DNA of 64,000 bases from Saprospiraceae bacterium (GCA_020846655.1 JADLDL010000086.1:1-64000); one strand, 5' to 3'; counted from the first letter of the stretch, positions 25,587-35,452 are shown. Notes: generated from the letters alone by a model not told the origin. Numbers and translations are program-made.

Positions 25587-26270
25587 CTACAAGGTGAATT
25601 TATACCCGACGCCCCGGATGGAGTGAAAAAAACGGGGGTTTTTGGCGTCCTGCTCGAAGTATTTGCGGAATGCGAGGATGAAGTTGTCTATGGTGCGGGT
25701 ACTGGGAAACACATCGTATCCCCAGACGGCCTGCAGGATCTGGTTGCGGCTGACCACCTCGTTTTTGCGTTCGACCAGGAGTTTGAGCAGCATGGCTTCC
25801 TTTTTGGTCAGCACGATGGAATCGCCGTGGCAGGTGGTGGCTTCGAAGGTTTCAAAATTCACCTGGTTGTTGCCAAATTCGAAGCGTTCGAGCACCTCGC
25901 CTTTGACGCGTTGGCTGCGGCGGAGCAGGTTGCTGACCCGGAGCAGGAGTTCTTCCAGGTTGAAGGGCTTGGTGAGGTAGTCATCGGCGCCTTTTTTAAG
26001 ACCGGTCACGCGGTCCTGGGCCATGTCTTTGGCGGTGAGCAGGAGGATGGGCACCTCGTGGTTGCTGAGGCGTACCTGTTCGGTGATGCTGAAGCCATCC
26101 ACTTCGGGCAGCATCACATCGAGCAGGAGCAGGTCGAAATGCTGGCCGCCAATGAGGTCGAGCGCTTTGCGGCCGTTGCCGGTAGCGATGACTTCGTAGC
26201 CTTCCAGTTCGAGGTTGAGGCGTACGGTGTCGCGGATGGATTCTTCGTCTTCTACAAGGAGGATGCGCAT
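25587..26270 (-). CDS. OmpR/PhoB-family response regulator
   Basis: 227 aa. The receiver domain (1-118) has the acidic pair Glu7-Asp8, phospho-acceptor Asp51 (LLLLDVMLP) and Lys in YLTKPF. A winged-helix DNA-binding domain follows (about 130-227; VLTKKEAMLLKLL, RNQILQAVWGYD, SIRGVGYKFTL). Its ATG shares the A of the upstream stop (TAATG), so it is translationally coupled to the PIN-like gene. No histidine kinase is next to it, which is unusual for this family. The 876-aa secreted protein follows at 28 bp. Confidence 0.93.
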   Translation of the reverse strand: MRILLVEDEESIRDTVRLNLELEGYEVIATGNGRKALDLIGGQHFDLLLLDVMLPEVDGFSITEQVRLSNHEVPILLLTAKDMAQDRVTGLKKGADDYLTKPFNLEELLLRVSNLLRRSQRVKGEVLERFEFGNNQVNFETFEATTCHGDSIVLTKKEAMLLKLLVERKNEVVSRNQILQAVWGYDVFPSTRTIDNFILAFRKYFEQDAKNPRFFHSIRGVGYKFTL

Positions 26271-26752
26271 TATGGGATGGTATGTCTTGAAAAGAAATCA
26301 TCTGCTTGGATAAGTTCCAGGCCCAGGATGGTTTCAAAATGGCGAATCAGTTTGGTGTCGGTAGTTACGATGATTTTATGCTCTGTGGTTTCGGCTGATT
26401 CAAATAAATAGCGGTCACTTTCAAAATTGGTCAGGGGAGGAATTTCTGGTCGTTGGAGCGCTAATTCAATGTGTAGAGGCAGTTCCGGCGCTGTTTCGAG
26501 GATTCTGCATCGTTCGGAATTTTCAAAAATTTGGCTGAAAAACATTTTCAGATAAACCTTGCACATGTTGTCAAAATGAAAATCCCGCCGGTAGTCATTC
26601 AATTTCTGATGAAACGGACTACCCCGCAAAACCACGATCCGGTGTTCACTTTGTTGGAGCCAATGAAAGAACCTGCGCGCTTTCTCCTGGTTTTCCGGTG
26701 TTGCATCAGGCCGGTGCCAATCCAGGTACCATTCATTGATGACAAACTCCAT
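26270..26752 (-). CDS. PIN-like domain protein paired with AAA ATPase
   Basis: 160 aa with a PIN-like layout: a first hydrophobic strand with acidic residues (MEFVINEWYLDW), a middle helical part, then SDRYLFESAETTEHK and IIVTTDTKLIRHFE, where Asp113 and Asp132 would supply the metal site as in toxin-type PIN RNases. The match is by pattern only. It lies 3 bp after the AAA ATPase gene and shares a base with the next start, so the order AAA - PIN-like - response regulator is one operon. It may be the nuclease effector of an ATPase-sensor pair; toxin activity is inference. Confidence 0.55.
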   Translation of the reverse strand: MEFVINEWYLDWHRPDATPENQEKARRFFHWLQQSEHRIVVLRGSPFHQKLNDYRRDFHFDNMCKVYLKMFFSQIFENSERCRILETAPELPLHIELALQRPEIPPLTNFESDRYLFESAETTEHKIIVTTDTKLIRHFETILGLELIQADDFFSRHTIP

Positions 26753-26755
26753 GGC

Positions 26756-27946
26756 TTAGACGTTGGCCGTTGGGGCAGAGAAAAAACGCTTGGCCAGGCT
26801 CATCTCGGCGGCCAGGAAGTTCTTCAAGCCGCCTTCGATTTGACCGTTGGCCAGAACTTTTTGTTGCTCGAAAGTGGTTTCACCCTTGTCCTTTTGTAGA
26901 AAATATACTTGTACATCCGCAGGAGCAAGGTGTTGTTCGTACACTTCCGCCAGCAAAGACATCAGCCAATGCTCACTGTGCGTGGAAAACAGGAATTGCT
27001 TGTCCTCTGTTTCTGCAATTTCAACCAGTACTTTTACAAACTGCTCGATGAGGCTGGGGTGTAGGTGGATTTCCGGCTCGTCGATGCAAATCAGCCGGTT
27101 TTTGTCGTACAGAATTTTGGCCAGCAAGAAAGCGATCTGGTTGACGCCCATACCCTGGTTGACCAACTCTGTGGTGAACGGCGAGTCCGGTTCGCGTACC
27201 TGTAGAAAGAAAAATCCCACCCCCGGAGACATGGAGACGGAAAACCGCTTTCCGGTTATTTTTTCGAAATAGTAGGCAATTTTAGACTGGAGACCCGGGT
27301 CAATGGCAATCACACTAGCGACTTCATCTTCCGTGAAAATGGAGCCGTTGATTGGAATCTGGTTGAAAATGGGTTTGGAAAACCCCCGATTTGTGGGGAC
27401 TCTGGTTAGGGTTTCTATATCTGTATTTGAAGTTAGAATTTGCAAAAGCAATGAACGATGGTGACTCCAGGGCTCATCAGGTCTAACAAAAGCAATACCA
27501 TTCCAAACTAGTTCAAGGTTGCCTTCTTTTGGTACATGGACCTTAATTTGATTATTCAAGGTATACGGAAAACTAATATTGAGCACACCTTTAAATTGAA
27601 ATGGTTGTATACCTTCAATGAAAAAGGCATCACTTGGATATCCAATTTTTACACCGTAAATGCTTTCATGATATCCATCGCCAGTTTTTACAGCAATTTC
27701 TAACCGTGAATTTTCCTTTTTATCAAACAAGGTTTGCGTCAGCCCGCCCAGGTTATGAAACCCCAGGTTTAGTAAATCATTCTCCGATTTATTCGGGTTG
27801 CTCACCACATTCTTCAGCACCTGCAACGCATACAACACGCTGCTTTTTCCGCTGTTGTTGGCGCCGGTCAGCACCGTAAAACGGCCCAGTTCCAGCGTAG
27901 CGTCCCGGATGCTGCGGAAATTTCTAATGGCAAGTTCCTTGATCAT
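26756..27946 (-). CDS. RecF/OLD-like AAA ATPase
   Basis: 396-aa ABC-type (SMC/RecF-like) ATPase. It starts with the family hallmark IKELAIRNFRSIRDATLEL, has Walker A GANNSGKS (28-35), a signature-like VNQGMGVNQIAFLLA (262-276), Walker B LICIDEPEIHLHP with Asp289-Glu290, and the H-loop His323 in FSTHSEHW. There is no C-terminal TOPRIM, so it is not a full OLD nuclease. Such standalone ATPases are commonly the sensing half of two-gene defence modules, and here a PIN-like gene follows after 3 bp. I chose ATG 27946 from the family N-terminus; the extension to 28069 is encoded by the palindromic repeat. The middle region is AT-richer than the neighbours. Confidence 0.85.
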   Translation of the reverse strand: MIKELAIRNFRSIRDATLELGRFTVLTGANNSGKSSVLYALQVLKNVVSNPNKSENDLLNLGFHNLGGLTQTLFDKKENSRLEIAVKTGDGYHESIYGVKIGYPSDAFFIEGIQPFQFKGVLNISFPYTLNNQIKVHVPKEGNLELVWNGIAFVRPDEPWSHHRSLLLQILTSNTDIETLTRVPTNRGFSKPIFNQIPINGSIFTEDEVASVIAIDPGLQSKIAYYFEKITGKRFSVSMSPGVGFFFLQVREPDSPFTTELVNQGMGVNQIAFLLAKILYDKNRLICIDEPEIHLHPSLIEQFVKVLVEIAETEDKQFLFSTHSEHWLMSLLAEVYEQHLAPADVQVYFLQKDKGETTFEQQKVLANGQIEGGLKNFLAAEMSLAKRFFSAPTANV

Positions 27947-27995
27947 AGTCTGATGTTGAAGCCTGTAAAAAAAGCAAAAGCGGCCGTTTTTTGAT

Positions 27996-28075
27996 TGGAT
28001 ATTGGATATTGAGATATTGGATATTTCTTTGACGGGTGACGACCCAATATCCAATATCTCAATATCCAATATCCA
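27996..28075. repeat. perfect 30-bp inverted repeat of GGATATT units
   Basis: Arms 27996-28025 and 28046-28075 are perfect complements, built from GGATATT/GAGATATT iterations, with a 20-nt GC-rich spacer. It lies between carboxynorspermidine synthase (stop 28088) and the AAA ATPase (start 27946). On the minus strand it could act as a terminator for the former; it also bounds the AAA-PIN module on its 5' side. Confidence 0.9.
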
Positions 28076-28087
28076 CTTGTGAAAAGC

Positions 28088-29296
28088 CTAGTCCATTTCC
28101 AGATCCAGCCCCAGTTTCTCGTGCCAGGGCAAGCCGTCGAGGTTCAGGCGCTCCATGAACGGGTCGGGGTTGAATTCTTCCACGTTGAACACACCTTTGC
28201 CATTCCATTTGCCTTCGAGGATCATGCGGGCACCGATCATGGCCGGCACGCCGGTAGTATAACTAACGCCCTGCGTGCCGGTTTCGCGGTAGGCATCCTG
28301 GTGCGAGCAGTTGTTCCAGACGTAGTAACTCTGTTCTTTCCCGCCTTTCAGGCCTTTGATCCGGCAACCGATGGACGTGAAACCGGTGTAGTTTTCGCCC
28401 AGTTCCTCGGGAGCGGGCAACACGGCTTTGAGGAATTGCAGGGGCACGATGTCGACGCCCTTGTAACGGATCGGCTCGATGCCGGCCATGCCGATGTTTT
28501 GAATGACGCGCAGGTGCGTCAGGTATTGCTCGCTGAAAGTCATCCAGAACCGCGCCCGCTTGAGCGTGGGGAAGTTTTTGACGAGGCTCTCCAGTTCTTC
28601 GTGGTAGATGAGGTAGGAGCGTTTTGGTCCGATTTCCGGGTAGTTGATGTCTTTCCAGATCTCGTGGGGTTCGGTTTCCACCCATTGGCCGTTTTGCCAG
28701 TATTTGCCGCGCTGCGTCACCTCCCGGATGTTGATTTCCGGGTTAAAATTGGTGGCAAATGCCTTGCCGTGGCTGCCGGCATTGGCATCCACGATATCGA
28801 GGTAATGCAGTTCGTCGAAGTAGTGTTTTTTCGCGTAGGCGGTGTACACGCTGGTCACGCCGGGATCAAAACCGCAGCCCAGCAGCGCCAGGATGCCTTT
28901 CTTTTGGTAGCGCTCCTGGTAGGCCCATTGCCAGGAATATTCAAATTTGGCCACCTCTTTGGGTTCGTAGTTGGCGGTGTCCATGTAATTGACGCCGGTT
29001 TCGAGGCAGGCATCCATGAGCGGCAGGTCCTGGTAGGGCAGGGCCACGTTGATGACCAGGTCGGGCTGGAATTTCCGGATCAGCGCTACGGTCTGGTCCA
29101 CGTTGTCGGCATCGATTTTAGCCGTTTTTATTTTCCGGCCGCCGTAGGCCTTGTGGATGGCATCCGCAATGGCGTCGCATTTTTTTTTGGTACGGCTGGC
29201 CAGCATGATTTCGCCAAAAACGTCGCGGTGCTGGGCGCATTTGTAGGCCACAACACGGCCCACGCCGCCGGCGCCAATGATGAGAACTTTGGACAT
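28088..29296 (-). CDS. carboxynorspermidine synthase (saccharopine dehydrogenase family)
   Basis: 402 aa. Rossmann motif LIIGAGGVGRVVAYK at the N-terminus, then a saccharopine dehydrogenase-like catalytic domain (ALPYQDLPLMDACLETGV, LLGCGFDPGVTSVY). The enzyme condenses aspartate semialdehyde with diaminopropane or putrescine and reduces the product with NADPH, giving carboxy(nor)spermidine, the step before NspC. The nspC gene lies 7.6 kb away on the other strand, which supports this call over lysine-pathway enzymes. Start 29296 gives the canonical MSKVLIIGAG; the 45-residue extension is implausible. A possible promoter lies at 29405-29431. Confidence 0.88.
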   Translation of the reverse strand: MSKVLIIGAGGVGRVVAYKCAQHRDVFGEIMLASRTKKKCDAIADAIHKAYGGRKIKTAKIDADNVDQTVALIRKFQPDLVINVALPYQDLPLMDACLETGVNYMDTANYEPKEVAKFEYSWQWAYQERYQKKGILALLGCGFDPGVTSVYTAYAKKHYFDELHYLDIVDANAGSHGKAFATNFNPEINIREVTQRGKYWQNGQWVETEPHEIWKDINYPEIGPKRSYLIYHEELESLVKNFPTLKRARFWMTFSEQYLTHLRVIQNIGMAGIEPIRYKGVDIVPLQFLKAVLPAPEELGENYTGFTSIGCRIKGLKGGKEQSYYVWNNCSHQDAYRETGTQGVSYTTGVPAMIGARMILEGKWNGKGVFNVEEFNPDPFMERLNLDGLPWHEKLGLDLEMD

Positions 29297-29404
29297 TATT
29301 CGATGAATAAAAGATGAAGGTTTAAGATCCTGGAAATCCGCGCCCGGGTTCAATGGTTGCCGGATTCGGGGCCCCGTGCTTTGCTTGTACCGGGGTTGTT
29401 GCGG

Positions 29405-29431
29405 CAAAAATAGATAGAAAATCAGGTTCAA
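29405..29431 (-). promoter_or_regulatory. candidate promoter for carboxynorspermidine synthase
   Basis: Minus-strand TTG (29429-29431), 16-bp spacer and TATTTTTG (29405-29412). The spacer is 1 bp shorter than the usual range. The leader would be about 100 nt. Confidence 0.45.
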
Positions 29432-29536
29432 CCGGAAGGAAATCCGTCGATCGCCCTACATTCGCCTGCAAGAGCGCCTCAAAAGGCCAACACCAGGCGC
29501 TGGAATTCTGGTTTTCACTCCTTATTTATCTACCCG

Positions 29537-30268
29537 TTGCATCCAAAATCCTTACCGGTTTTTCGAAATATTGCCTTCAATCCCAACCACATTGAGGAAT
29601 ATTTGCCCATGGAGCCCCTGCACCCCATGGTGTTCGACCGTTTTTGCGAAGACGGCTGGTGCTACTGGTCGGATATTATTTTTCGGAGAAATTTTTGGGA
29701 ATGGCGCGGCGAGCCCTGCCGGGTGGTGTTGTTGCGGATCCGGCTCGATGGGTTTTCCTTCAGCAAAAGCCAACGCAAATGCCTGCGCCGCAACGCCGAC
29801 CTGAACGTTGTCCGCCGGCCGCTCCAGATCGAACGCCGGCACGAACAGTTGTTCGACCTGCATTCGAGCCGCTTCCACCACAACAGGCCCTCCACGATCT
29901 ACGGTTTTTTTAGCGCCTGGAGCCACCTCATGCCTTGTCATGGGACCCAGTTCGATGTATACCAGGGCGCTAAACACCTGGCTACCAGTTTTTTCCACAT
30001 GGGACGCCAAAGCGCAGCCGGCAACTATTGCATTTACGACCCCGAGTACAACTTCCGCAGTTTGGGCACCTTCACCATGCTGCTCGAAATCGAATATGCC
30101 CGCCAACTGGGCAAACAATTCTACTACCCGGGCTTTGTGTACGACCTGCCCAGCGAGTTTGACTACAAACTCAATTTCAACAACCTGGAATACTTCGACT
30201 GGTGGGGCAATTGGTACCCCCTCGAGCGCCTGCCCGTGCGCGACTGGCGCGAGGCCTGGGTGATTTGA
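29537..30268 (+). CDS. arginyl-tRNA--protein transferase-like protein (ATE C-terminal domain)
   Basis: About 243 aa. The C-terminal part matches the ATE_C pattern: YCIYDPEYNFRSLGTFTMLL, EIEYARQLGKQFYYPGF, then FDYKLNF and LEYFDWW. Such proteins transfer an amino acid from aminoacyl-tRNA to protein N-termini, which feeds the N-degron pathway. The Cys-rich N-terminal domain of classic Ate1 is not evident; only CEDGWCYW is near the start, so the protein may be a reduced or divergent form. The first codon at 29537 is TTG; the first ATG is at 29609, but the intervening residues look protein-like. It lies 14 bp from the convergent 430-aa gene. Confidence 0.6.
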   Translation: MHPKSLPVFRNIAFNPNHIEEYLPMEPLHPMVFDRFCEDGWCYWSDIIFRRNFWEWRGEPCRVVLLRIRLDGFSFSKSQRKCLRRNADLNVVRRPLQIERRHEQLFDLHSSRFHHNRPSTIYGFFSAWSHLMPCHGTQFDVYQGAKHLATSFFHMGRQSAAGNYCIYDPEYNFRSLGTFTMLLEIEYARQLGKQFYYPGFVYDLPSEFDYKLNFNNLEYFDWWGNWYPLERLPVRDWREAWVI

Positions 30269-30282
30269 GCCTCAGCGCGCGC

Positions 30283-31575
30283 TTATTTCCCCGATACTTT
30301 GATGTTGGCCGGGCATTCGGCACAATGGCAGGCCGGGCTTATGGTGGAGGTTGTCGTTTCGGTCGGTACGGTAAAACTGCACACGTCCATCAAACCGGTT
30401 CGGCCGGTATCGTCCACCATCACCAGTTTGAGGGCTACAAACTGATCCTGGCCCGTTTTTCGCACCTGGAACACCATCGGCTGGCCGACGGGCGGCAGCC
30501 GCAGGTCCGACAACTGGCCGTCGATGTAAATCCGGATTTTGCTGCGGTAGCGGTCCAGACCCGGGTCCAGGTTGACGTTCACCAGCACGTCCCGGCATTC
30601 ACAGAAGCCGGCCAGTTCCAGGGTATTGCGCCGGGGGTATCCGCTGGCCGAGCATTCGCAGGTGGCATCACCGACCCGTATTTTCAGCAGTTGGTCGCTG
30701 GTTTTGACCTGAAACCGAAGTTGGTTCCGGGCGCTGTTGAGTTTGAAATCGGTAAACCGTCTGTCGTTGAGGTACACCCAGGGCGATGTTACCTGGCGCG
30801 GCAGCGTCAGGGTCACCTCGGTTACGCCGATGTCGCGTTTTTCCTGGAGCAATTCTGCCTGGGTAGCGGTGGCGCTGCTGTACATGCCCGGTGTCATGAG
30901 GCCACTCATTCGAATGGTGTCGCCGGAGCCGCGCAGCCGGTAGCGAAAATCGCTGCTGCCGGGCCCCAGGCCAAGGGTGGAGTAGGTAGCCGGCGCCTGG
31001 CCTTTCAGGGCCATTTGGCCATATAGCCCCAGGGTCTTGAAATGGTGCTCCCGGGTAGTTTCACAAAACGGGATGGCGTACAGATCGGGACCCACTTTGG
31101 TGCCCCGCAGTACATATTTGTCGTCGACTTCTACCAGAATGGTATCCGTTTGGGCCGCTACCTGGAGGTAGGTTTTGCAGTCCGAGACCGGCGCGTTCTG
31201 CGGGCCGGGCCGGTCGTTGTGGATTTGAAAAAGTTGGAGGGGGATAAACAACTGGTCTTTTTTTACAAAGCCCAGAAAATCCAGCTCGCCGTCTTCTGCC
31301 AGCAGGTACCGGGGTGCGTCGAGATCCTTCAGCGGCACATACACCTTGAGCATCCGCGGGTCGTTTTTCAAAATTTCATACCGGAGGCCTTTGCCGCCAA
31401 AAAAGACATCGGGATCTTCGAAATAATGGTTGGAAGCAAAGGCAAACTTGGTGTCTTCAGTGGTTGAGGGTTGGTTGTAGTACCAGTAGCCGGCCATGCT
31501 CCCGAGGGTGAGCAAAATAAGGGCGATCAGCCAGCGCGGGGATAAGCCGGATTGGGAAGGCGTGTTGTTTTCCAT
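30283..31575 (-). CDS. membrane-anchored protein of unknown function, 430 aa
   Basis: One membrane helix near the N-terminus (about 13-32, PRWLIALILLTLGSMAGYWYY), then a large, probably periplasmic, beta-rich region. Cysteines cluster late: GDATCECSASG and AGFCECRDV near 300-325, and a C-terminal ACHCAECPANI, suggesting disulfides or metal binding. I recognise no family. It lies 73 bp after the threonine aldolase gene in the same direction as yidC and may be the last gene of that operon. Confidence 0.65.
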   Translation of the reverse strand: MENNTPSQSGLSPRWLIALILLTLGSMAGYWYYNQPSTTEDTKFAFASNHYFEDPDVFFGGKGLRYEILKNDPRMLKVYVPLKDLDAPRYLLAEDGELDFLGFVKKDQLFIPLQLFQIHNDRPGPQNAPVSDCKTYLQVAAQTDTILVEVDDKYVLRGTKVGPDLYAIPFCETTREHHFKTLGLYGQMALKGQAPATYSTLGLGPGSSDFRYRLRGSGDTIRMSGLMTPGMYSSATATQAELLQEKRDIGVTEVTLTLPRQVTSPWVYLNDRRFTDFKLNSARNQLRFQVKTSDQLLKIRVGDATCECSASGYPRRNTLELAGFCECRDVLVNVNLDPGLDRYRSKIRIYIDGQLSDLRLPPVGQPMVFQVRKTGQDQFVALKLVMVDDTGRTGLMDVCSFTVPTETTTSTISPACHCAECPANIKVSGK

Positions 31576-31648
31576 ACGTTTTTGAGCGTGATTACCGAAG
31601 GATAGGGTGGTAAAGATAAACTTCCACCGGGTAATCCGTCAAATTATG

Positions 31649-32668
31649 TTAGGCGGAATATTGCCGGAACACGCGGATGGCGGCTTCGATCATTTCGGTG
31701 CTCACATCCAAATGCGTTACCAAACGGATGGTTTGCGGGCCGAAGGCAGAGGCTTTCACGCCGTGCTGCGAGAGGTAGTGCAGGAACGCCGGCGGTGTGC
31801 TGGGGGGCCGCAAATCAAAAATCACGATGTTGGTTTGGACGGGCCGGATGGCCGCGACATAGGGCAATTCGGCCAGGGCTGCGGCCAGTTGGCGGGCGTG
31901 GGCATGGTCGTCGCGCAGGCGCTCTACGTGGTGGTCCAGGGCATAAATGCCGGCTGCGGCGAGGTAACCGGCCTGCCGCATGCCGCCGCCCAGCGCCTTT
32001 CGGACCCGCCGCGCTTCGGCGATAAACGCCTGACTGCCAACGAGCACTGAACCAACCGGCGCCCCCAGGCCTTTGGACAGGCAGAGGGAAATGCTGTCCA
32101 CGGCAGTGCCGATATCAGCCGGCGATTCTCCGGTTTCCACCAAGGCGTTGAACAGGCGGGCGCCATCGAGGTGCAGGGCGAGTTGTTGGGCCTGACAAAC
32201 GGCCCGGATGGCTTGTATGCCTTCGAGTGCATAGAGGCTGCCGCCGCCTTTGTTGCAGGTATTTTCCAGGACAACCAGGGTGCTTTTGGGCAACCAATCG
32301 TAGCGCGGGCGCACGGCGGCGGCCACTTGCCGGGCCTCCAGGATGCCGTTGGGGCTGTGGATCAGGTTGACCCCGATACCGCTGTTGAAGGCGTATCCGC
32401 CCACTTCATATTGAAAAATATGACTCATTTCATCACAAATCACCTCATCCAGCGGGCGGGTATGCACCTTGAGGGCAATCTGGTTGGTCATGGTGCCGCT
32501 GGGGCAAAACAGGGCCGCTTCTTTGCCCAGCAGGGCAGCACATTTTTCTTCGAGGGCATTCACCGTAGGATCTTCCCGAAACACGTCGTCGCCCACCTCG
32601 GCAGACAGCATTGCCTTCAGCATACCCGGCGTGGGCTTGGTAACGGTATCGGAAAGAAGATTGATCAT
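31649..32668 (-). CDS. ltaE: low-specificity L-threonine aldolase
   Basis: 339-aa PLP enzyme that cleaves L-threonine or allo-threonine to glycine and acetaldehyde. Family landmarks are [13 protein letters not shown] at the start, [30 protein letters not shown] with Asp168, and the PLP lysine Lys199 in [12 protein letters not shown]. Length is normal. It follows yidC by 10 bp on the minus strand, so it is likely co-transcribed with it. With kbl in the same window, the organism has two ways from threonine to glycine. Confidence 0.92.
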   Translation of the reverse strand: MINLLSDTVTKPTPGMLKAMLSAEVGDDVFREDPTVNALEEKCAALLGKEAALFCPSGTMTNQIALKVHTRPLDEVICDEMSHIFQYEVGGYAFNSGIGVNLIHSPNGILEARQVAAAVRPRYDWLPKSTLVVLENTCNKGGGSLYALEGIQAIRAVCQAQQLALHLDGARLFNALVETGESPADIGTAVDSISLCLSKGLGAPVGSVLVGSQAFIAEARRVRKALGGGMRQAGYLAAAGIYALDHHVERLRDDHAHARQLAAALAELPYVAAIRPVQTNIVIFDLRPPSTPPAFLHYLSQHGVKASAFGPQTIRLVTHLDVSTEMIEAAIRVFRQYSA

Positions 32669-32678
32669 GCCTAGAGCG

Positions 32679-34568
32679 CTACTTTTTCTTTTTTGCTTTT
32701 TCGTCCTGTACGCGCTGCTGTTCTTTCATCGCGGCTTCAAAACGGTCGCGCCAGCCCCCCGTTTTCTTGGGTTTGTTTTTGTTGGCTTCCAATTGCGCCC
32801 TGATCTTGTCGTGGTCGATCAGGAATTGCTTGGTGACCACCGTCTGGCCGATATTGAGCAGGTTGCTGAAACAGAGGTACAGCGTCAGACCGGATGCGAA
32901 GGTGTTGAAGAAAAACATAAACATCACGGGCATGCCGTACTGCATGTATTTCATGACTTTCATCTGGTCGTTGGCGCCCATGGCCGAGGTGTCCATTTGT
33001 TTCATGGAGTACCAGGTGTACCAGAGGGTTGTAACCACCCAAATGAGGGTAAAGGCGCTGATGTGGGTGCCAAAACCCCAGATATAGGTGGGGAGTTTGA
33101 AAGCGACGTCGTAACTCGACAAGTCGGCAGCCCACAGGAAACTGGCCTGCCGGAACTCGATAGCGGCCGGGAAAAAGCGGTACAACGCAAACCAAATCGG
33201 CATTTGCAGGAAAATCGGCAAACAGCCGCCCAGCGGATTCACCCGGAATTCGCTGTAGAGTTTCATGGTTTCCACCGACATGGCCTGTTGGTCGGCGCCA
33301 AACTTTTTACGCAACTCGTCGATTTTGGGTTTCAGCGCAGCCATTTTAGCCTGGCTGAATACCATCCGGTACGTGAGCGGGTACAGCAACAGTTTTACCA
33401 GCAGGGTCAGTACCAGGATCACAATCCCGGCGCTGCCGATAAACTGCGACAGGAACACGAACATGGGCTGGATCACCCAGCGGTTGATGGCGCCAAAAAT
33501 ACTGGCGCCAAAAGGAATCAGGTCTTCGAGCGTAACGCCGTAGCTGTGCAGCCGGTCGAATTCATTCGGGCCGGAGTAGAGTGTCATGTTGGCCGGGCCG
33601 TTGTTCAGGGGCACCATAGCGGTGGCGCGCAGGATTTTGAGGTCGCTGTCGGCATCGGTCAGCATCATGGTTTCGCCGGTAAATCCGGTAAACGAGAAGT
33701 TGCGGGCGATGATCGAGGAATTGAAAAACTGGTTGGTATGGCCGAACCACTGCACCGGTTGTTCGTTCAGGCTCTTGGAATCGTTGGCTTTGCAATTGCA
33801 ATAGTCGGGGTCCTGGTCGTTGATTTTGTAATACACGCTGGACATGCTGCGCTCGTAGGTCTGGTTGCGTTCCAGTTTGTCCAGGTGATTGACCCAGTTC
33901 AGCCGCATGCTGGTTTGGCCGGGCGTGAGCGCGGTTTGCAAGGCATTGGCACTGACCTGGTAGTCCAGGTGGTAGTTGTCGGGGCTCAGGGTGTAGCGTT
34001 GTTCCAGGTAGCCGCCGGTATTGGTCAGGGCCCGGAAAGCGACGGTGTACTTGCCTTCTTTGGCAACGGTAAAATACAAATCGCTGGTGCTGACCGTCCC
34101 GCTGGCGGTGTTGGCCACGGGGATGAGGTACTCAAAGCGATTTTTGTCGTCTTCCAGCAGCCGTACCGGGCCGGTGACATCGTTGCCGGCCGGATCGGTA
34201 TTGATTTTGTTGTATTTTTTGAGGAAAACCTCTTTGATCCGGCCACCTTTGTTGGTAAAGGTGACGCGCATCAGCTCATTGTCGATCGTTGTTGTCTGTT
34301 CGGTGCCGGACGCGGCCGGGGTGAATGCGCCGAAACGGGCCAATTGAAGGGCGCTTTTCAGCGAATCGCTGGGCGCTGTCGGTGTAGCGCCGGGTACCGG
34401 AGCAGCCGGCGTGGTGGCAGCAGCGGCGGTATCGGCGGTTTGGGCTGGCTGGTCCGTCGCCGGTTTGGGTTTTGCAGGTGGTGCGGAATATTGCATCCAC
34501 AGGTACAACAATAAAAAAATCAGGCCGATGCCGACTACGGTATTGAGATTACTCTGTTTCTCCTCCAT
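32679..34568 (-). CDS. yidC: membrane protein insertase YidC
   Basis: 629 aa. An N-terminal anchor (about 11-26, [15 protein letters not shown]) is followed by a Pro/Ala/Thr-rich linker and the large periplasmic beta-supersandwich (about 75-360). The five-helix insertase core (about 385-590) contains [20 protein letters not shown] and the conserved [19 protein letters not shown]. The C-terminal tail is basic (KAKKKK), as needed for ribosome contact. Start 34568 (MEEKQSNLN) places the anchor correctly. A small partner, YidD, is encoded 22 kb away. Confidence 0.96.
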   Translation of the reverse strand: MEEKQSNLNTVVGIGLIFLLLYLWMQYSAPPAKPKPATDQPAQTADTAAAATTPAAPVPGATPTAPSDSLKSALQLARFGAFTPAASGTEQTTTIDNELMRVTFTNKGGRIKEVFLKKYNKINTDPAGNDVTGPVRLLEDDKNRFEYLIPVANTASGTVSTSDLYFTVAKEGKYTVAFRALTNTGGYLEQRYTLSPDNYHLDYQVSANALQTALTPGQTSMRLNWVNHLDKLERNQTYERSMSSVYYKINDQDPDYCNCKANDSKSLNEQPVQWFGHTNQFFNSSIIARNFSFTGFTGETMMLTDADSDLKILRATAMVPLNNGPANMTLYSGPNEFDRLHSYGVTLEDLIPFGASIFGAINRWVIQPMFVFLSQFIGSAGIVILVLTLLVKLLLYPLTYRMVFSQAKMAALKPKIDELRKKFGADQQAMSVETMKLYSEFRVNPLGGCLPIFLQMPIWFALYRFFPAAIEFRQASFLWAADLSSYDVAFKLPTYIWGFGTHISAFTLIWVVTTLWYTWYSMKQMDTSAMGANDQMKVMKYMQYGMPVMFMFFFNTFASGLTLYLCFSNLLNIGQTVVTKQFLIDHDKIRAQLEANKNKPKKTGGWRDRFEAAMKEQQRVQDEKAKKKK

Positions 34569-34647
34569 TACAAATAAATTAAGTGGACAGCCGGCGGGTG
34601 TTTTCCCATGGGTTTTTGTTTGAACCGCCGTCTGTTGTAAAGCGCCG

Positions 34648-34655
34648 CAAAAGTA
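34648..34655 (-). promoter_or_regulatory. candidate -7 element for yidC
   Basis: TACTTTTG on the minus strand, 80 nt before the yidC ATG at 34568, abutting the divergent DUF3293 start codon. No matching -33 TTG is obvious at the right spacing. Confidence 0.45.
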
Positions 34656-35107
34656 TGTCAAAACCTGTCGTTGTCATACGAAACCTGGAAGATTCTCCGG
34701 ATTGGCTCGACCGGCGCCTGCTGGCAGCCTACTGGCGTACCGAATACCGGGTTTTGCAGCCGCCGGGCTTTGTGTTTCTGCCGGGCCAAAACCTCCCGGC
34801 CGCCGCCGCCGAATGGTTGGCCGGCCAGGGGCTAAGCCGCTGGGCCCTGCTGGGCGCCTGGAACCCGCACTCCAGTCCCTTGCCGGCGGCGGCCAATGCC
34901 GACCGCCACCAGAAACTTGTACAAAACCTGGACCGGCTGGGCTACTCGTTTTTACCAGCCACTGGCGCCGGCACCGATGGCCTTTGGCCGCCGGAAGACC
35001 ATTGCTGGGTGTTGGATCTTCCTGCGGAAGAGGCCGTTCGGCTGGGGCGCTTGTTTGAACAAAACGCCATCCTCTATTGGGAACAGGGTGGGGTAGTGGA
35101 ACTGTGG

Positions 35108-35122
<15 letters not shown>
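34655..35122 (+). CDS. DUF3293-family protein
   Basis: 155 aa, soluble. The pattern AYWRTEYRVLQPPGF, then LLGAWNPHSSPLP, NLDRLGYSFLPATG and LFEQNAILYWEQGG fits DUF3293, a small family of unknown function. I chose ATG 34655 rather than 34583, which would add 24 residues and overlap the yidC promoter region. Its 3' end runs into the low-complexity repeat that starts near 35108; the last residues (ELWWLWQ) are encoded at its edge. Confidence 0.72.
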
Positions 35123-35370
<248 letters not shown>

Positions 35371-35452
35371 TAAAAAAATTGCAACAAGTTCTTGCATTTT
35401 TCAGGGCGGTGTCCCCGTTTTTCCGTCTTTTTGCGGGGTAAAAACCTGTCCT

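Noticed and set aside
28079-29317. 412-codon plus-strand frame opposite carboxynorspermidine synthase
   Set aside because: Antisense shadow; the minus-strand gene has a clear Rossmann motif and family length.
32469-34514. 681-codon plus-strand frame opposite yidC
   Set aside because: Overlaps yidC and ltaE throughout, with no recognisable motifs.
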